Assembly (NCBI RefSeq): GCF_016864015.1
Contig: NZ_CP045067.1
Coordinates: 655,001-719,000 of the forward strand
Reading direction: 5' to 3'
Length of the DNA: 64,000 nucleotides
Source of the DNA: Lacinutrix sp. WUR7
Lineage (GTDB): Bacteria; Bacteroidota; Bacteroidia; Flavobacteriales; Flavobacteriaceae
The position numbers were made by a program, and so were the translations under genes. Under the pieces are notes generated by a model. The model was not told the DNA's origin, did no database searches, and saw only the letters and a list, made by a program, of their open reading frames with translations. Positions within the stretch are counted from its first letter, which is position 1. The number at the start of each line of letters is the position of its first letter. Below, piece after piece: positions 37,239 to 46,393 of the stretch.

Positions 37239-39567
37239 AAACAAAGAAAATAAAGTACTAGACACGAAGTTAGATGCCGTTTCAAAATCATTAAAACAAA
37301 GCATTAAAAACTTAGACTCCTACACGCATGTTCGTGGAGAATCGCTGTATGTGGATGACATAAACGTTAGACAAGGCACCTTTCATGCAGTAGTTTTTGA
37401 TGCACCAAAAGCACACGGAAAAATAAAAAGTATCAATTATTCTAAAGCGAAAGCTTTGGAAGGTGTTGAGCGTATTTTCACCTACAAAGATGTTCCTGGT
37501 GAAAACGAAATTGGTGGTATTATTGCTGACGAACCTTTATTTGCTGAAGAGGAAGTGCATTTCTGGGGAATGCCAATTGCTTTAATTGTTGCCGAATCGG
37601 AATTTATTGCAAGAAAAGCAAGAGCTTTAATCGAAATTAAAATTGAAGATTTACCAGTAATTACCACTGCTAAAGAAGCAAAAGCAAAAGGAAGCTTTAT
37701 CAATGCTCCACGATCTTTTAGTTTAGGAGATACCGAAAAAGCATTCGCAAATTGCGACTATGTTTTTGAAGGGGAAACCTTTTCTAACGGACAAGAACAT
37801 TTATACATTGAAGCGCAAGGTGCTTATGCCGAACCTATGGAAAATGGTAACATAAAAGTGACTTCTTCTACACAAGGCCCAACGGCTGTACAAAAAACTA
37901 TAGCGAAAGTTTTAGGTATTGCGATGCATAAAATTGAAGTCGATGTGACACGTCTTGGTGGCGGATTTGGAGGTAAAGAAGACCAAGCTACTCCTTGGGC
38001 TGTGATGGCTGCTTTGGCTACTTATCATTTAAATCAGTCGGTGAAATTAATATTGAATCGTCATGACGATTTACGCATGACTGGAAAACGGCATCCGTAT
38101 GAAAGCACGTATAAAATCGGACTTTCTAAAGACTTAAAAATACTAGCCTACCAAACGGAATTTTTACAAAATTCTGGTGCCGCAGCAGATTTATCTCCCG
38201 CTATTGCAGAACGCACATTATTTCACGCTACCAACAGTTATTACGTACCAAACGTAACCACAAAAGTATTGAGTTGCAAAACCAATTTACCACCAAATAC
38301 TGCGTTTAGAGGTTTTGGTGGCCCACAAGGTATGTTTGTAATCGAGTCGGCAATTGCGAAAGCTGCTCATGAAATTGGAGTTTCAACAAGAAAAATTCAA
38401 GAAGCGAATTTACTAGACGAAAACGATACATTTTCGTACGGACAAATAGCTAAAAAAGTAGAAGCCAAAAACACATGGCATGCTGCTAAAAAAATATTCA
38501 ATAGTGACGTTTTAGAACAACAAGTTGCGGACTTCAATAAAAACAATACCGCGTTTAAAAAAGGGATTTCGTTTATGCCAATTACTTTTGGTATTTCGTT
38601 TACCAACACACCTATGAATCACGCACGTGCTTTGGTGCATATCTATTTAGATGGAAGCATTGGTATTAGTACTGCAGCCGTAGAAATGGGGCAAGGTGTA
38701 AACACCAAAATGATGCAAATTGCTGCCAATGTATTTTCTGTTTCTATGGAAAAGATTAAGATCGAAACTACCAATACCACTAGAGTTGCAAACACATCAC
38801 CTTCTGCCGCGAGTTCTACTGCAGATTTAAATGGAAAAGCAACCTTAATGGCTTGTAATGCTTTAGTGGAAAGATTAAAAACAGTAGCTTCGGAAGACTT
38901 AAATGTTTCGGAAGACAGTATATCTTTAAAAAAGGAAGCTGTTTTTGTAAACGGAAAGAAATCCGAATTATCATGGACAAACCTCATCAGTAGTGCCATG
39001 TTGAAACGTGTTGCTTTGACGGAAAATGCACATTATGCAACGCCTGAAATTCACTTTGACAAAACAAAAGAAAAAGGACACCCTTTTGCTTATCACGTTT
39101 ACGGAACAGCCATCACCACAACAACCATAGATTGCACGCGTGGTACTTATGAATTTGATTCCGTGAAAATAGTACACGATTACGGGAAAAGCATGAGTGA
39201 AGGTATTGATTTAGGACAAGTAGAAGGCGCATTAATTCAAGGAATTGGCTGGATGACCATGGAAGAGATTGCCTATAATAAAGACGGAAGATTATTGTCT
39301 AACGCACTATCTACATATAAAGTTCCGGATATCTTTTCTGTACCAAAAACAGTAGAAGTGATTCCAGTAGAAACGGAAGGAAATGATATGGCTATTTTAA
39401 AATCGAAAGCCGTTGGAGAACCTCCTTTAATGTATGGAATTGGCGCTTATTTTGCGCTTCAAAATGCTATAAAAGCTTTTAATCCAAACTACGATTTACA
39501 ATTTCATGCACCAATGACACCTGAAAAGGTATTGATGAGTTTGTATGAAAACAAGTATAAATTATAA
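37231..39567 (+). CDS. xdhB: Xanthine dehydrogenase, molybdopterin-binding subunit
   Basis: A 778-aa large subunit of the molybdenum hydroxylase family. Residues 35-145 form the aldehyde-oxidase a/b-hammerhead domain (HVRGESLYVDDI). Mo-cofactor motifs are GGGFGGKEDQATPWA, NTAFRGFGGPQG, EMGQGVNTKMMQIAA and the catalytic-Glu segment KAVGEPPLMYGIGAYFAL. With guaD and xdhA it turns guanine to xanthine and urate. Its stop overlaps the start of the acetyltransferase gene by one base. Urate-processing genes are not in the window. Confidence 0.94.
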   Translation: MHKNKENKVLDTKLDAVSKSLKQSIKNLDSYTHVRGESLYVDDINVRQGTFHAVVFDAPKAHGKIKSINYSKAKALEGVERIFTYKDVPGENEIGGIIADEPLFAEEEVHFWGMPIALIVAESEFIARKARALIEIKIEDLPVITTAKEAKAKGSFINAPRSFSLGDTEKAFANCDYVFEGETFSNGQEHLYIEAQGAYAEPMENGNIKVTSSTQGPTAVQKTIAKVLGIAMHKIEVDVTRLGGGFGGKEDQATPWAVMAALATYHLNQSVKLILNRHDDLRMTGKRHPYESTYKIGLSKDLKILAYQTEFLQNSGAAADLSPAIAERTLFHATNSYYVPNVTTKVLSCKTNLPPNTAFRGFGGPQGMFVIESAIAKAAHEIGVSTRKIQEANLLDENDTFSYGQIAKKVEAKNTWHAAKKIFNSDVLEQQVADFNKNNTAFKKGISFMPITFGISFTNTPMNHARALVHIYLDGSIGISTAAVEMGQGVNTKMMQIAANVFSVSMEKIKIETTNTTRVANTSPSAASSTADLNGKATLMACNALVERLKTVASEDLNVSEDSISLKKEAVFVNGKKSELSWTNLISSAMLKRVALTENAHYATPEIHFDKTKEKGHPFAYHVYGTAITTTTIDCTRGTYEFDSVKIVHDYGKSMSEGIDLGQVEGALIQGIGWMTMEEIAYNKDGRLLSNALSTYKVPDIFSVPKTVEVIPVETEGNDMAILKSKAVGEPPLMYGIGAYFALQNAIKAFNPNYDLQFHAPMTPEKVLMSLYENKYKL

Positions 39568-40136
39568 TGAAAACACAGGTTAACGAGCAAGTTTTTGATG
39601 TTTTTCCAGAATTAGAAAGTGATCGACTTCTTTTCAGAGCTTATAAAAAAGGAGATGCGCAAACACTTTTAAATACGAGAAGTCATAACGCTGTTTCTAA
39701 ATATATGGATACTGCAATTCCTAAACGAGTTGAAGATACCGAAAAGCGAATTGAAGGCTACAATAATGCATTCCATGAACGCAAAGGAATTACATGGACT
39801 ATCATTGAAAAAAGCAGTAATAAACCAATAGGTGATTTCGGAATTTGGCGAATTGACAGACAAAATTCAAGAGGTGAAATTGGTTATATTTTACATCCAG
39901 ACTTTTGGGGAAAAGGCTACATGACTGAAGCTTTCAATACACTAATTCGTTTTGGTTTTGACGACTTAAATCTTCACAGTTATGAAGCTAATGTCAATAC
40001 CGAAAATAAAAACTCAAAAGCAATATTACTTAAATTTGGATTTAAATTGGAAGCACATTTTAGAGAAAACTTCTATTATGATGGTCAATTTTTAGATAGT
40101 GAAATTTATTGCTTAATAAAATCAGATTTAAACTAG
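39567..40136 (+). CDS. GNAT acetyltransferase (RimJ/RimL type)
   Basis: A 189-aa N-acetyltransferase. The start (FPELESDRLLFRAYKKGDAQTLLN) and the acetyl-CoA motif region (RGEIGYILHPDFWGKGYMTEAFNTLIRFGF) are those of RimJ/RimL-like GNAT proteins, and NxxSKAILLKFGFKLEAHFREN is the usual C-terminal motif. The substrate is unknown. Stop/start overlap with xdhB puts it in the purine operon, though a role in purine use is not evident. Confidence 0.9.
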   Translation: MKTQVNEQVFDVFPELESDRLLFRAYKKGDAQTLLNTRSHNAVSKYMDTAIPKRVEDTEKRIEGYNNAFHERKGITWTIIEKSSNKPIGDFGIWRIDRQNSRGEIGYILHPDFWGKGYMTEAFNTLIRFGFDDLNLHSYEANVNTENKNSKAILLKFGFKLEAHFRENFYYDGQFLDSEIYCLIKSDLN

Positions 40137-40140
40137 ATAG

Positions 40141-40632
40141 ATTATCAAACTACATTACAAAAAACAAAACATCCTTAAAGGTGCACTTATTTACTGTGCT
40201 GGAGATACTATTGCTGCACTGTTATTACATGAGTTTTCCTGGTATCGTTTATTAGGTATGATGTTTATTGGTGCAACATTTTACGCATTTGAAATTCCAA
40301 ATTATTTCGATTGGATTGTAAAAAAGACACAGTTCTTAAAAGGCATTAAAGCAACATTAACCAAAACGATTTTGGCTATCGCTTATTTTAATCCGTTGTG
40401 GATTGCTAGACATTTATTGTTTATTAAATTATTTTCTGGTCAGTTTGAAGCGATTGGTTTTCACCTTTTAGAGATTGCCTTTTGGTCGTTTTTGGTAAAT
40501 ATCCCTATTTCATTTACTGCGAATTATATTATTCAAAACCGATTTAAATTGAAATGGCGTTTTATGGGATCCGCTGTGTTTTCAGCAATTATGGCGATTT
40601 ATTATGCTTTGAGTGAGACGATTTTCTCCTAG
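40141..40632 (+). CDS. Small membrane protein, possibly Mpv17-like, without a normal start codon
   Basis: The first ATG is at 40258 (124 aa), but the frame is open back to 40141 and the added residues look like genuine protein (HYKKQNILKGALIYCAGDTIAALLLHEF, a helix joining smoothly to the next). No ATG, GTG or TTG begins this extension; its first codon is ATT, 4 bp after the acetyltransferase stop. The full product would have four helices. GALIYCAGDTIA and the C-terminal P-x4-NYxI-x6-KLxWR pattern faintly recall Mpv17/PMP22 proteins. It may use ATT, or the start may have mutated. Confidence 0.5.
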   Translation: MIKLHYKKQNILKGALIYCAGDTIAALLLHEFSWYRLLGMMFIGATFYAFEIPNYFDWIVKKTQFLKGIKATLTKTILAIAYFNPLWIARHLLFIKLFSGQFEAIGFHLLEIAFWSFLVNIPISFTANYIIQNRFKLKWRFMGSAVFSAIMAIYYALSETIFS

Positions 40633-40663
40633 ATTCCCCATCCCTTTCCTGAACACCCCTAAA

Positions 40664-40679
40664 GTCCCCTCGAGGGGAC
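40664..40679. repeat. 16-bp perfect palindrome
   Basis: GTCCCCTCGAGGGGAC lies 32 bp after the membrane-protein stop, followed at about 40709 by a smaller ATCCC-ATTA-GGGAT hairpin. It may act as a terminator or be a dispersed palindrome. Confidence 0.6.
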
Positions 40680-40805
40680 ATTCCTAAAAATAAACTTTGG
40701 TACTACTATCCCATTAAGGGATATTCAAACGAAAATATATTTTTATTGAAGATACCGAGCAGAACTTATTAAGGATGTGTTTTTTTTAATCAACCACATC
40801 ACACA

Positions 40806-41055
40806 GTTGCGCCTTTTGTTGGTGTTTTACCAACATAAAACAAAATAATCTAAAAAGCAGTTGGTGAAAAACACCAACTATGGCATCGCTTAATACGATA
40901 AATGCGCCTTTGTTGGTGTTTTCCACCAACAAAAATAAAAAAAAAGACCAAAAAGCAGTTGCGCCTTTGTTGGTGTTTTTCACCAACAAATAATAAAAAA
41001 ACCACAAAAGCAGTTGATGGAAAACGCCAACTTCGGCATCGCTAAATACAATAAA
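40806..41055. repeat. Composite repeat array with GTTGGTG dyads (five units)
   Basis: Units run L-S-L-L-S: L at 40806-40859, 40903-40957 and 40958-41012 (54-55 bp), S at 40860-40902 and 41013-41055 (43 bp). Each L unit holds the dyad TTGTTGGTG / CACCAACAA (degraded in the first). Each S unit starts with a smaller dyad such as GTTGGTG-N5-CACCAAC and ends GGCATCGCT(T/A)AATAC. Unit contact is direct with no spacers, unlike CRISPR. The 40633-41086 stretch has no gene; a frame crossing it is only repeat sequence. Confidence 0.85.
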
Positions 41056-41086
41056 TTAAAAATATCCATATTCAGTCTTTACAGGT

Positions 41087-41605
41087 TTATCCAAACCATT
41101 TTATATCTTCCTTTCCCAAAAGCGAATACTCAGTAATAGCATAATGTTTCAAAACAGCATCCAACAAATAATCTCGAACTACAAAAAGGAGATGTTGATT
41201 TTCATCCAACATATATTTTGGAATTAATACTTCCGCGGAACGATGCAAGCCTTCCTTATTCAATTCTAGTTTCCCTATTTCATCAATAATTAGATATCGA
41301 TTTTCAGTTTCTGAAGCAGTAGAAATCAAATAATCATTCGCTTCTTTAAAAGCCGCTTTTAAAAATTTAAAGCTTCCTATTGTAATAACATCTTCAGATT
41401 CAACTTCAGCTTCCGCTTCTAGATTAAAATCCTCGTTCTTCTTTATTTTCAAAAAATATCGTTTTCCATTTTCATTATCCGGACATAACAATCCATCGAC
41501 ATCATCCCTATCGTTAATCCAATCGACATCATCCCTATCGTTAATCCAATCGAATAAAGCGGTTGTTTTCCCAGTTCTAATCGCTCCTGTAAGTATATAA
41601 ATCAT
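41087..41605 (-). CDS. THEP1-like P-loop NTPase with a 9-residue internal duplication
   Basis: A 172-aa nucleotide-binding protein. Walker A is GAIRTGKT (residues 7-14) and Walker B is LIIDEIGKLEL, the form seen in THEP1-type nucleoside triphosphatases. Directly after the P-loop helix the nine residues DWINDRDDV occur twice, encoded by a perfect 27-bp tandem repeat (41496-41549). A middle acidic segment (NLEAEAEVESED) is also unusual. Its start overlaps the stop of the membrane protein gene (ATGA type), so the two products probably work together. Neighbouring xdhC hints at a role linked to molybdenum enzymes, but this is a guess. Confidence 0.75.
   Translation of the reverse strand: MIYILTGAIRTGKTTALFDWINDRDDVDWINDRDDVDGLLCPDNENGKRYFLKIKKNEDFNLEAEAEVESEDVITIGSFKFLKAAFKEANDYLISTASETENRYLIIDEIGKLELNKEGLHRSAEVLIPKYMLDENQHLLFVVRDYLLDAVLKHYAITEYSLLGKEDIKWFG
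41496..41549. repeat. Perfect 27-bp tandem duplication inside the NTPase gene
   Basis: Two adjacent identical 27-bp units in frame, coding DWINDRDDV twice. Exact identity points to a very recent slippage event. Confidence 0.95.
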
Positions 41606-42609
41606 TCCGAAGGGATTTTAAAATGAATACAATTAGAAATGCTATTCGCTATAAAATATTTAAATCTGGTATAGCCTTTTAGGTATTTTGTTTCTTTCCA
41701 TGTAAAGGAAATTATCTGTCGGAAATACGGAAACAAATCCATCGCATTCGCAATATCGTCTTGATACTTCGATTCTTTTTTTGCAAGATATTTCCTGATT
41801 AATTTTAGCGCAAAAGGCCCTAAAACCAAATACCAAAGCATTAAAAACAAAAAGCTTCTCGCAATAATATATATTGCTTTTTGCCATCCGAATAAAGTGC
41901 CTCCAAAAAAAGTAAATGCCAAAACAATGATTGCGACTGTGATTAACCAAATCCAAATTACTTTAGACTTCAATCCCTTTTTTGTTTTTTTTTCTTCCGA
42001 AGTAAAAACGGAAGCTACTAAAGAGAAACTCGTTTCCTCTTTTTCCGAAATAATACCAATCATACTTTTAATGAATATTCCTGCCAGCAGTCCGCCAATG
42101 CCATACACCAAAAGATAAATAGTTATTAAAACGGATGTTGCAGATGTTTGAGTAATAAAGTTGATTTTTTCTTGAATCCAAGTCCCATAAATATTGATAG
42201 CTTCCCAAAAATCTGTACCATAAATAATAGTTAATTTTAATAATTTCTGAAGTGCAGATTGCAAGAAGGTTATCATTCCTAAAACGATTAATGTTATTCC
42301 TTTCCATGAGAAATTAGAAAACAAAAAGGCTCCAAAAACAGCTTGAAAACTCACAGAAATATAGGCTGTAAATGGCGAATACGGACTCACTGCCATCTTA
42401 ATAATCAAGACAATTACTAGTGCTTTTAAAATAGATTTCCATTTATTTTCGGCATAAAAAGCGATTAAGCTAATGAGTAAAACGGCTATTCCTCCAACAA
42501 TTAATCCAGTGAATGGCGAATTAAACACATGTAGAAAACCACCAAGTCCAGACTCGTTTAAAGCCCAAAGCGCGGTTAGTTTATCGATGATGGATTTGTT
42601 GTTTTTCAT
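41602..42609 (-). CDS. Multi-pass membrane protein of unknown function
   Basis: A 335-aa protein with about eight hydrophobic helices (clear ones near residues 35-52, 62-75, 85-97, 103-118, 160-185, 215-240 and 245-265) and a charged loop around 190-210 (SEKEETSF, SEEKKTKKG). I recognise no family. It is coupled to the downstream NTPase by a 4-nt overlap and lies 94 bp after xdhC. A transporter-like unit with the NTPase is possible, but the NTPase is not an ABC type. Confidence 0.7.
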   Translation of the reverse strand: MKNNKSIIDKLTALWALNESGLGGFLHVFNSPFTGLIVGGIAVLLISLIAFYAENKWKSILKALVIVLIIKMAVSPYSPFTAYISVSFQAVFGAFLFSNFSWKGITLIVLGMITFLQSALQKLLKLTIIYGTDFWEAINIYGTWIQEKINFITQTSATSVLITIYLLVYGIGGLLAGIFIKSMIGIISEKEETSFSLVASVFTSEEKKTKKGLKSKVIWIWLITVAIIVLAFTFFGGTLFGWQKAIYIIARSFLFLMLWYLVLGPFALKLIRKYLAKKESKYQDDIANAMDLFPYFRQIISFTWKETKYLKGYTRFKYFIANSISNCIHFKIPSE

Positions 42610-42703
42610 CTTTAGTTCCTACGAAAACAGGAATCTTTTATTTTTTAACCTTCTTTGTTAAGACTTCGACAAGCTCAGTCTGACAACTAGGAATCTTATT
42701 GTA
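42610..42703. repeat. Dispersed-repeat remnants between xdhC and the membrane protein gene
   Basis: A weak TTCCT / AGGAA hairpin at 42616-42633 resembles the stronger ones in the arsenosugar region. At 42661-42685 the stretch CTTCGACAAGCTCAGTCTGA matches a very common bacterial intergenic repeat. Confidence 0.5.
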
Positions 42704-43474
42704 TTAATTTTTATAATACACTTGAAGTAATTGCGCAACTACGCTAATCGCTATTTCTTTTGGTGTATCTCCTCCAATATCTAAACCTATCGGACAAACC
42801 ACATTGGTCATTCCTTCAGGTATATCCATCTCTTTAATAAGCATGTTATTAAAACGGACTTTTTTTGTTTTACTACCAATTAACCCTAAGAATTTAGTTT
42901 CGTTTTTTAGAGCCATCGCTATAATATCAAAATCGATAGCATGGTTATGCGTTAGCACTAACACATAACTGTTACTCCCCCATTTTACGGCGTCATTAAA
43001 GGTTTTAAAATCTGTTTCGCTAGTTTGATGTGTGGTAATATTTGCATCTAATTCTAGGTTAGAAAACCAATCCTCACGAGAATCTATTAGATGTACTTTA
43101 AAAGGTGTATCGGCTAATAGTTTACAGATTTCAACGCCAATATGTCCTGCTCCAAATAAAAATAATTCTGGGGATTGATGCATAGGTTCTATTATAAATT
43201 CTACTTTTCCGCCGCAGCATTGTTCAAATTCTGGACCTAAAGTGTAGCTGGATTCGATAATTCTATTCTCTTGCAATGCAATTATTGCCTCGTCTATAGC
43301 TTTAAATTCTAGCTTTCCGCCTCCAATGGTTCCGTGAATTTGCTTGTCTTTAGTAACAAGCATTCTAGAACCAACCACACATGGCGTTGAACCTAAACAT
43401 TTTGTAACGGTAATGAACGCTACAGGTATATGTTTTTCTTTAAATTCTGCTAAAAGAGTAATCCAGTTTTGCAT
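42704..43474 (-). CDS. xdhC: XdhC-family molybdenum-hydroxylase maturation protein
   Basis: A 256-aa protein. The N-terminal XdhC/CoxI domain has KCLGSTPCVVGSRMLV and GTIGGGKLEFKAIDEA; a Rossmann domain follows (LFGAGHIGVEICKLL, LIDSRED) and ends with PIGLDIGGDTPKEIAISVVAQLL. XdhC proteins bind molybdenum cofactor, help sulfurate it and insert it into xanthine dehydrogenase. Here it is on the opposite strand from xdhAB, about 3 kb away, in its own minus-strand group. Confidence 0.92.
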   Translation of the reverse strand: MQNWITLLAEFKEKHIPVAFITVTKCLGSTPCVVGSRMLVTKDKQIHGTIGGGKLEFKAIDEAIIALQENRIIESSYTLGPEFEQCCGGKVEFIIEPMHQSPELFLFGAGHIGVEICKLLADTPFKVHLIDSREDWFSNLELDANITTHQTSETDFKTFNDAVKWGSNSYVLVLTHNHAIDFDIIAMALKNETKFLGLIGSKTKKVRFNNMLIKEMDIPEGMTNVVCPIGLDIGGDTPKEIAISVVAQLLQVYYKN

Positions 43475-43479
43475 AAAAG

Positions 43480-44721
43480 TTATTTGACTTCTAATTTTTT
43501 AATCAGCTTACCAACCGTCATCCCTTGAAATAGTATAGAGAACACCACAACCACATAGGTAATTACCAAGAACAAATCACGCTCCATTACTTGCGTAAGA
43601 CCTAAAGCTAGTGCGATGGAAATTCCGCCACGCAATCCTCCCCAAGTCATAATTAAATTCGTTTTTGGTACGAAGTCTAATTTTTTCTCAAAGAATTTAA
43701 TAGGTATTAATAAAGAAATATATCTACACAATAACACCAAAGGTATCGCGATTAAACCTGCCAATAAATATTCCAATTCAAAAGTTAACACTAACATTTC
43801 CATTCCTATCAAGACAAATAAAAGGGTATTTAAAAGAATATCTATCAACTCCCAAAACTTATCGACATAGGTTTCTGTGGTTTCCGACATTGCGGAATCC
43901 CGAACCGTATCATTACCTACAACTAATCCAGCAGTAACCATTGCTAAAGGCGCCGAAATATGCAACTTTTGCGCTAATACTGTTCCTGCCATAACAGCAG
44001 CTAATGTGATAATTACTTCAATATCATAATCATCTATAGACTTCATCAATCTGTAGGTAATCCATCCTAAAATTAAACCTAAAGCAATACCGCCAATAAC
44101 TTCTAAACCAAATAATTCAACTACTTCTAAAGCGCTAACATTTTCAATTCCTAAGTCGGCAATTTTATAAATGGTTAAGAATATAACAACACCAACACCA
44201 TCATTAAATAAAGACTCTCCAACAATCTTGGTTTCCAATCTTTTTGGTGCTCCTGCTTGTTTAAGTATTCCTAAAACAGCAATAGGATCGGTTGGTGATA
44301 TTAAAGCACCAAATAATAAACAGTAAATAAAATCTACATGTAACCCCACAATTGGCAATGCATAAAACATAATGACACCAACTAAAAATGTGGAAATTAA
44401 AACACCAAATGTAGCAAAAGCTAAAACAGGCCATCGCTGTACTTTTAGTTGTTCAAAATTAGTATGCAAAGCTCCTGCAAAAAGTAAAAAACTAAGCATG
44501 ACATCTAATAAAACGGACTTAAAATCAATTTGTGTTATGATAAACTTCTCCGCATTTAATAAAGTATCATCAAAATAACTTAACGCAAATACGGCAAGTG
44601 TGAACACAATAGTAATTAGCATTAAGCCAATAGTGTTAGGCATTTTTAAAAATCGTACATTTATATAACCAAAAACGGCAGATATAAGTACTAGTATAGA
44701 GGCGATTACAAAATAATCCAT
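43480..44721 (-). CDS. CPA1-family Na+/H+ antiporter
   Basis: A 413-aa inner-membrane protein with about 12 helices. CPA1/NhaP landmarks are GALISPTDPIAVLGILK, VGESLFNDGVGVVIF (ion-binding Asp pair in FNDG) and TWGGLRGGISIALAL. The family exchanges Na+ or K+ for protons. No C-terminal regulatory domain follows the membrane part. It ends 5 bp before xdhC, so they may share a transcript, but no functional link is apparent. Confidence 0.93.
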   Translation of the reverse strand: MDYFVIASILVLISAVFGYINVRFLKMPNTIGLMLITIVFTLAVFALSYFDDTLLNAEKFIITQIDFKSVLLDVMLSFLLFAGALHTNFEQLKVQRWPVLAFATFGVLISTFLVGVIMFYALPIVGLHVDFIYCLLFGALISPTDPIAVLGILKQAGAPKRLETKIVGESLFNDGVGVVIFLTIYKIADLGIENVSALEVVELFGLEVIGGIALGLILGWITYRLMKSIDDYDIEVIITLAAVMAGTVLAQKLHISAPLAMVTAGLVVGNDTVRDSAMSETTETYVDKFWELIDILLNTLLFVLIGMEMLVLTFELEYLLAGLIAIPLVLLCRYISLLIPIKFFEKKLDFVPKTNLIMTWGGLRGGISIALALGLTQVMERDLFLVITYVVVVFSILFQGMTVGKLIKKLEVK

Positions 44722-44857
44722 AAAAAATATATTTATTGCTAATTTAAAAATTTATATCTTTTAACTATCATTAATTACGGATTATGAAACCAGCATGCTA
44801 ATAAGGCATCACACCAACCAATATGGAATAGCGAACAGCATGTAATACATAGAAAAC

Positions 44858-46312
44858 ATGAAAAGGGTATATATAGACTTGCATTGTCATCCAGCTTTAA
44901 AACCTTACGGCAAGAGTTTTAAATACGAACCAACAAAACAAAACCACTTAAATGCGGGAAGAAAAAATTCTATCTGGCATTATAGTCCGCCTAACTTTCT
45001 AGAACGTCAAGTAAATAAAATACTAACGCTAACTAAATTTACACAAACCGATTTAAGCGCATTAGCAAAAGCAAATTGCCAAGTGGTTGTGATTTCATTA
45101 TATCCTTTTGAAAAACATTTCCTAAAAAAAAGAATGCTAGGCTTTAAGTTTGTTTCCGATATTTTAACCAACCTTGCAGCAGGAGTTAGTCATTCTAGAA
45201 TTGACAATATAAGAAGTCATAATAGCTATTTTCAAGATCTGAAGTTTGAATACGATTACTATCTACAACTAGATAATTTTGCCCAAAAGATTGGAGATGT
45301 GACCTACACCTACAGAATGACGAATAGTTTTTCTGAAGTAGAAGAAAACATTGCAAAATCTACAGACACCAGAAAAATAATTAGCCTAGTACCAACGATT
45401 GAAGGCGCACATGCTTTTGAAACCGGATTACTTTTAGACAAAAACACAGGAGACGAACAAACCGTTTTAAACAATATAGAAGAAGTAAAAAATTGGGACC
45501 ACAAACCTCTTTTCATCACCTTAGCACATCATTTTTACAATGAAATTTGCGGACATGCAAGAAGCATTAATATTGGCGCCATAAAAGACAATCAAAATAG
45601 AGGATTAAATACAGACATTACCGATCTTGGTTTTAAAGTAATCGATAAACTTCTAGATAACACCAATAATGAACGCATACTCATAGACGTAAAACACATG
45701 AGTACCGCATCAAGAAAAACATACTATCATTTATTAGAAACGAAATATGCCGACCAAAACATTCCAATAATTGTAAGTCATGGTGCTGCAAATGGAAAAC
45801 GTTCTATTGAAGAATGGAACGAAAAAGATTCCGCTTTAAGCAATCAATTTAGCGATTTAGATATTAATTTTTACGACGCCGAAATACTTCGTATTGCAAA
45901 ATCTAAAGGAATCTTTGGCTTACAACTAGACGAACGACGAATAGGAAGCAAAAAAGCCGTTAAGAGTTCTAGAATTTACATGCCAAACAAAAAAAGTCGA
46001 TTGCGAAATAAGTCCGAACTCATCTGGAACCAAATACAACATTGCGCAGAAATTCTAAACAAAAACAATCTCTTTTGCTGGGAAACGCTCGCTATTGGGT
46101 CCGATTTTGATGGTATTGTAAACCCGATTAAAGGACTTTGGACCAGCGAAAACATCAAAGACATAGAACCCTATTTGGTAGAAAGAGCCGAAGCTTATTT
46201 AAAAGACCACCAGCAAGATTTAATCCCAATCAATCAAATTCCGGCACAAGAAATCATAGATCGCGTACTATTTATAAACGCCGAAACCTTTTTAAAAACC
46301 AACTTCAAGTAA
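44858..46312 (+). CDS. M19 (renal dipeptidase)-like metallohydrolase
   Basis: A 484-aa amidohydrolase-fold protein with no signal peptide. Metal-site motifs of the M19 family are visible in order: DLHCHP (residues 7-12), TIEGAHAF (metal-bridging Glu), LAHHFYN, IDVKHMS, IVSHGA and GSDFDG near the C-terminus. Classical M19 enzymes cleave dipeptides and some diastereomers. Here the long insert around 40-130 and the lack of an export signal suggest another substrate. It is divergent from the antiporter and precedes the arsenosugar genes by 81 bp; a link to them is possible but not shown. Confidence 0.75.
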   Translation: MKRVYIDLHCHPALKPYGKSFKYEPTKQNHLNAGRKNSIWHYSPPNFLERQVNKILTLTKFTQTDLSALAKANCQVVVISLYPFEKHFLKKRMLGFKFVSDILTNLAAGVSHSRIDNIRSHNSYFQDLKFEYDYYLQLDNFAQKIGDVTYTYRMTNSFSEVEENIAKSTDTRKIISLVPTIEGAHAFETGLLLDKNTGDEQTVLNNIEEVKNWDHKPLFITLAHHFYNEICGHARSINIGAIKDNQNRGLNTDITDLGFKVIDKLLDNTNNERILIDVKHMSTASRKTYYHLLETKYADQNIPIIVSHGAANGKRSIEEWNEKDSALSNQFSDLDINFYDAEILRIAKSKGIFGLQLDERRIGSKKAVKSSRIYMPNKKSRLRNKSELIWNQIQHCAEILNKNNLFCWETLAIGSDFDGIVNPIKGLWTSENIKDIEPYLVERAEAYLKDHQQDLIPINQIPAQEIIDRVLFINAETFLKTNFK

Positions 46313-46393
46313 AAATAATTTTTTGTTATGTTTTATAGTTCTTTTCGACATAAACTGTATATTCATTTTTTAGGAATATATTAAAACGACAAG

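Noticed and set aside
38643-38999. A 118-codon minus-strand frame inside xdhB
   Set aside because: It is antisense to conserved molybdopterin-binding motifs of xdhB, so it is a shadow.
40786-41007. A 73-codon minus-strand frame and a possible CRISPR array
   Set aside because: The frame is only the GTTGGTG repeat units translated. The units touch without spacers and carry inner dyads, so they are not CRISPR.
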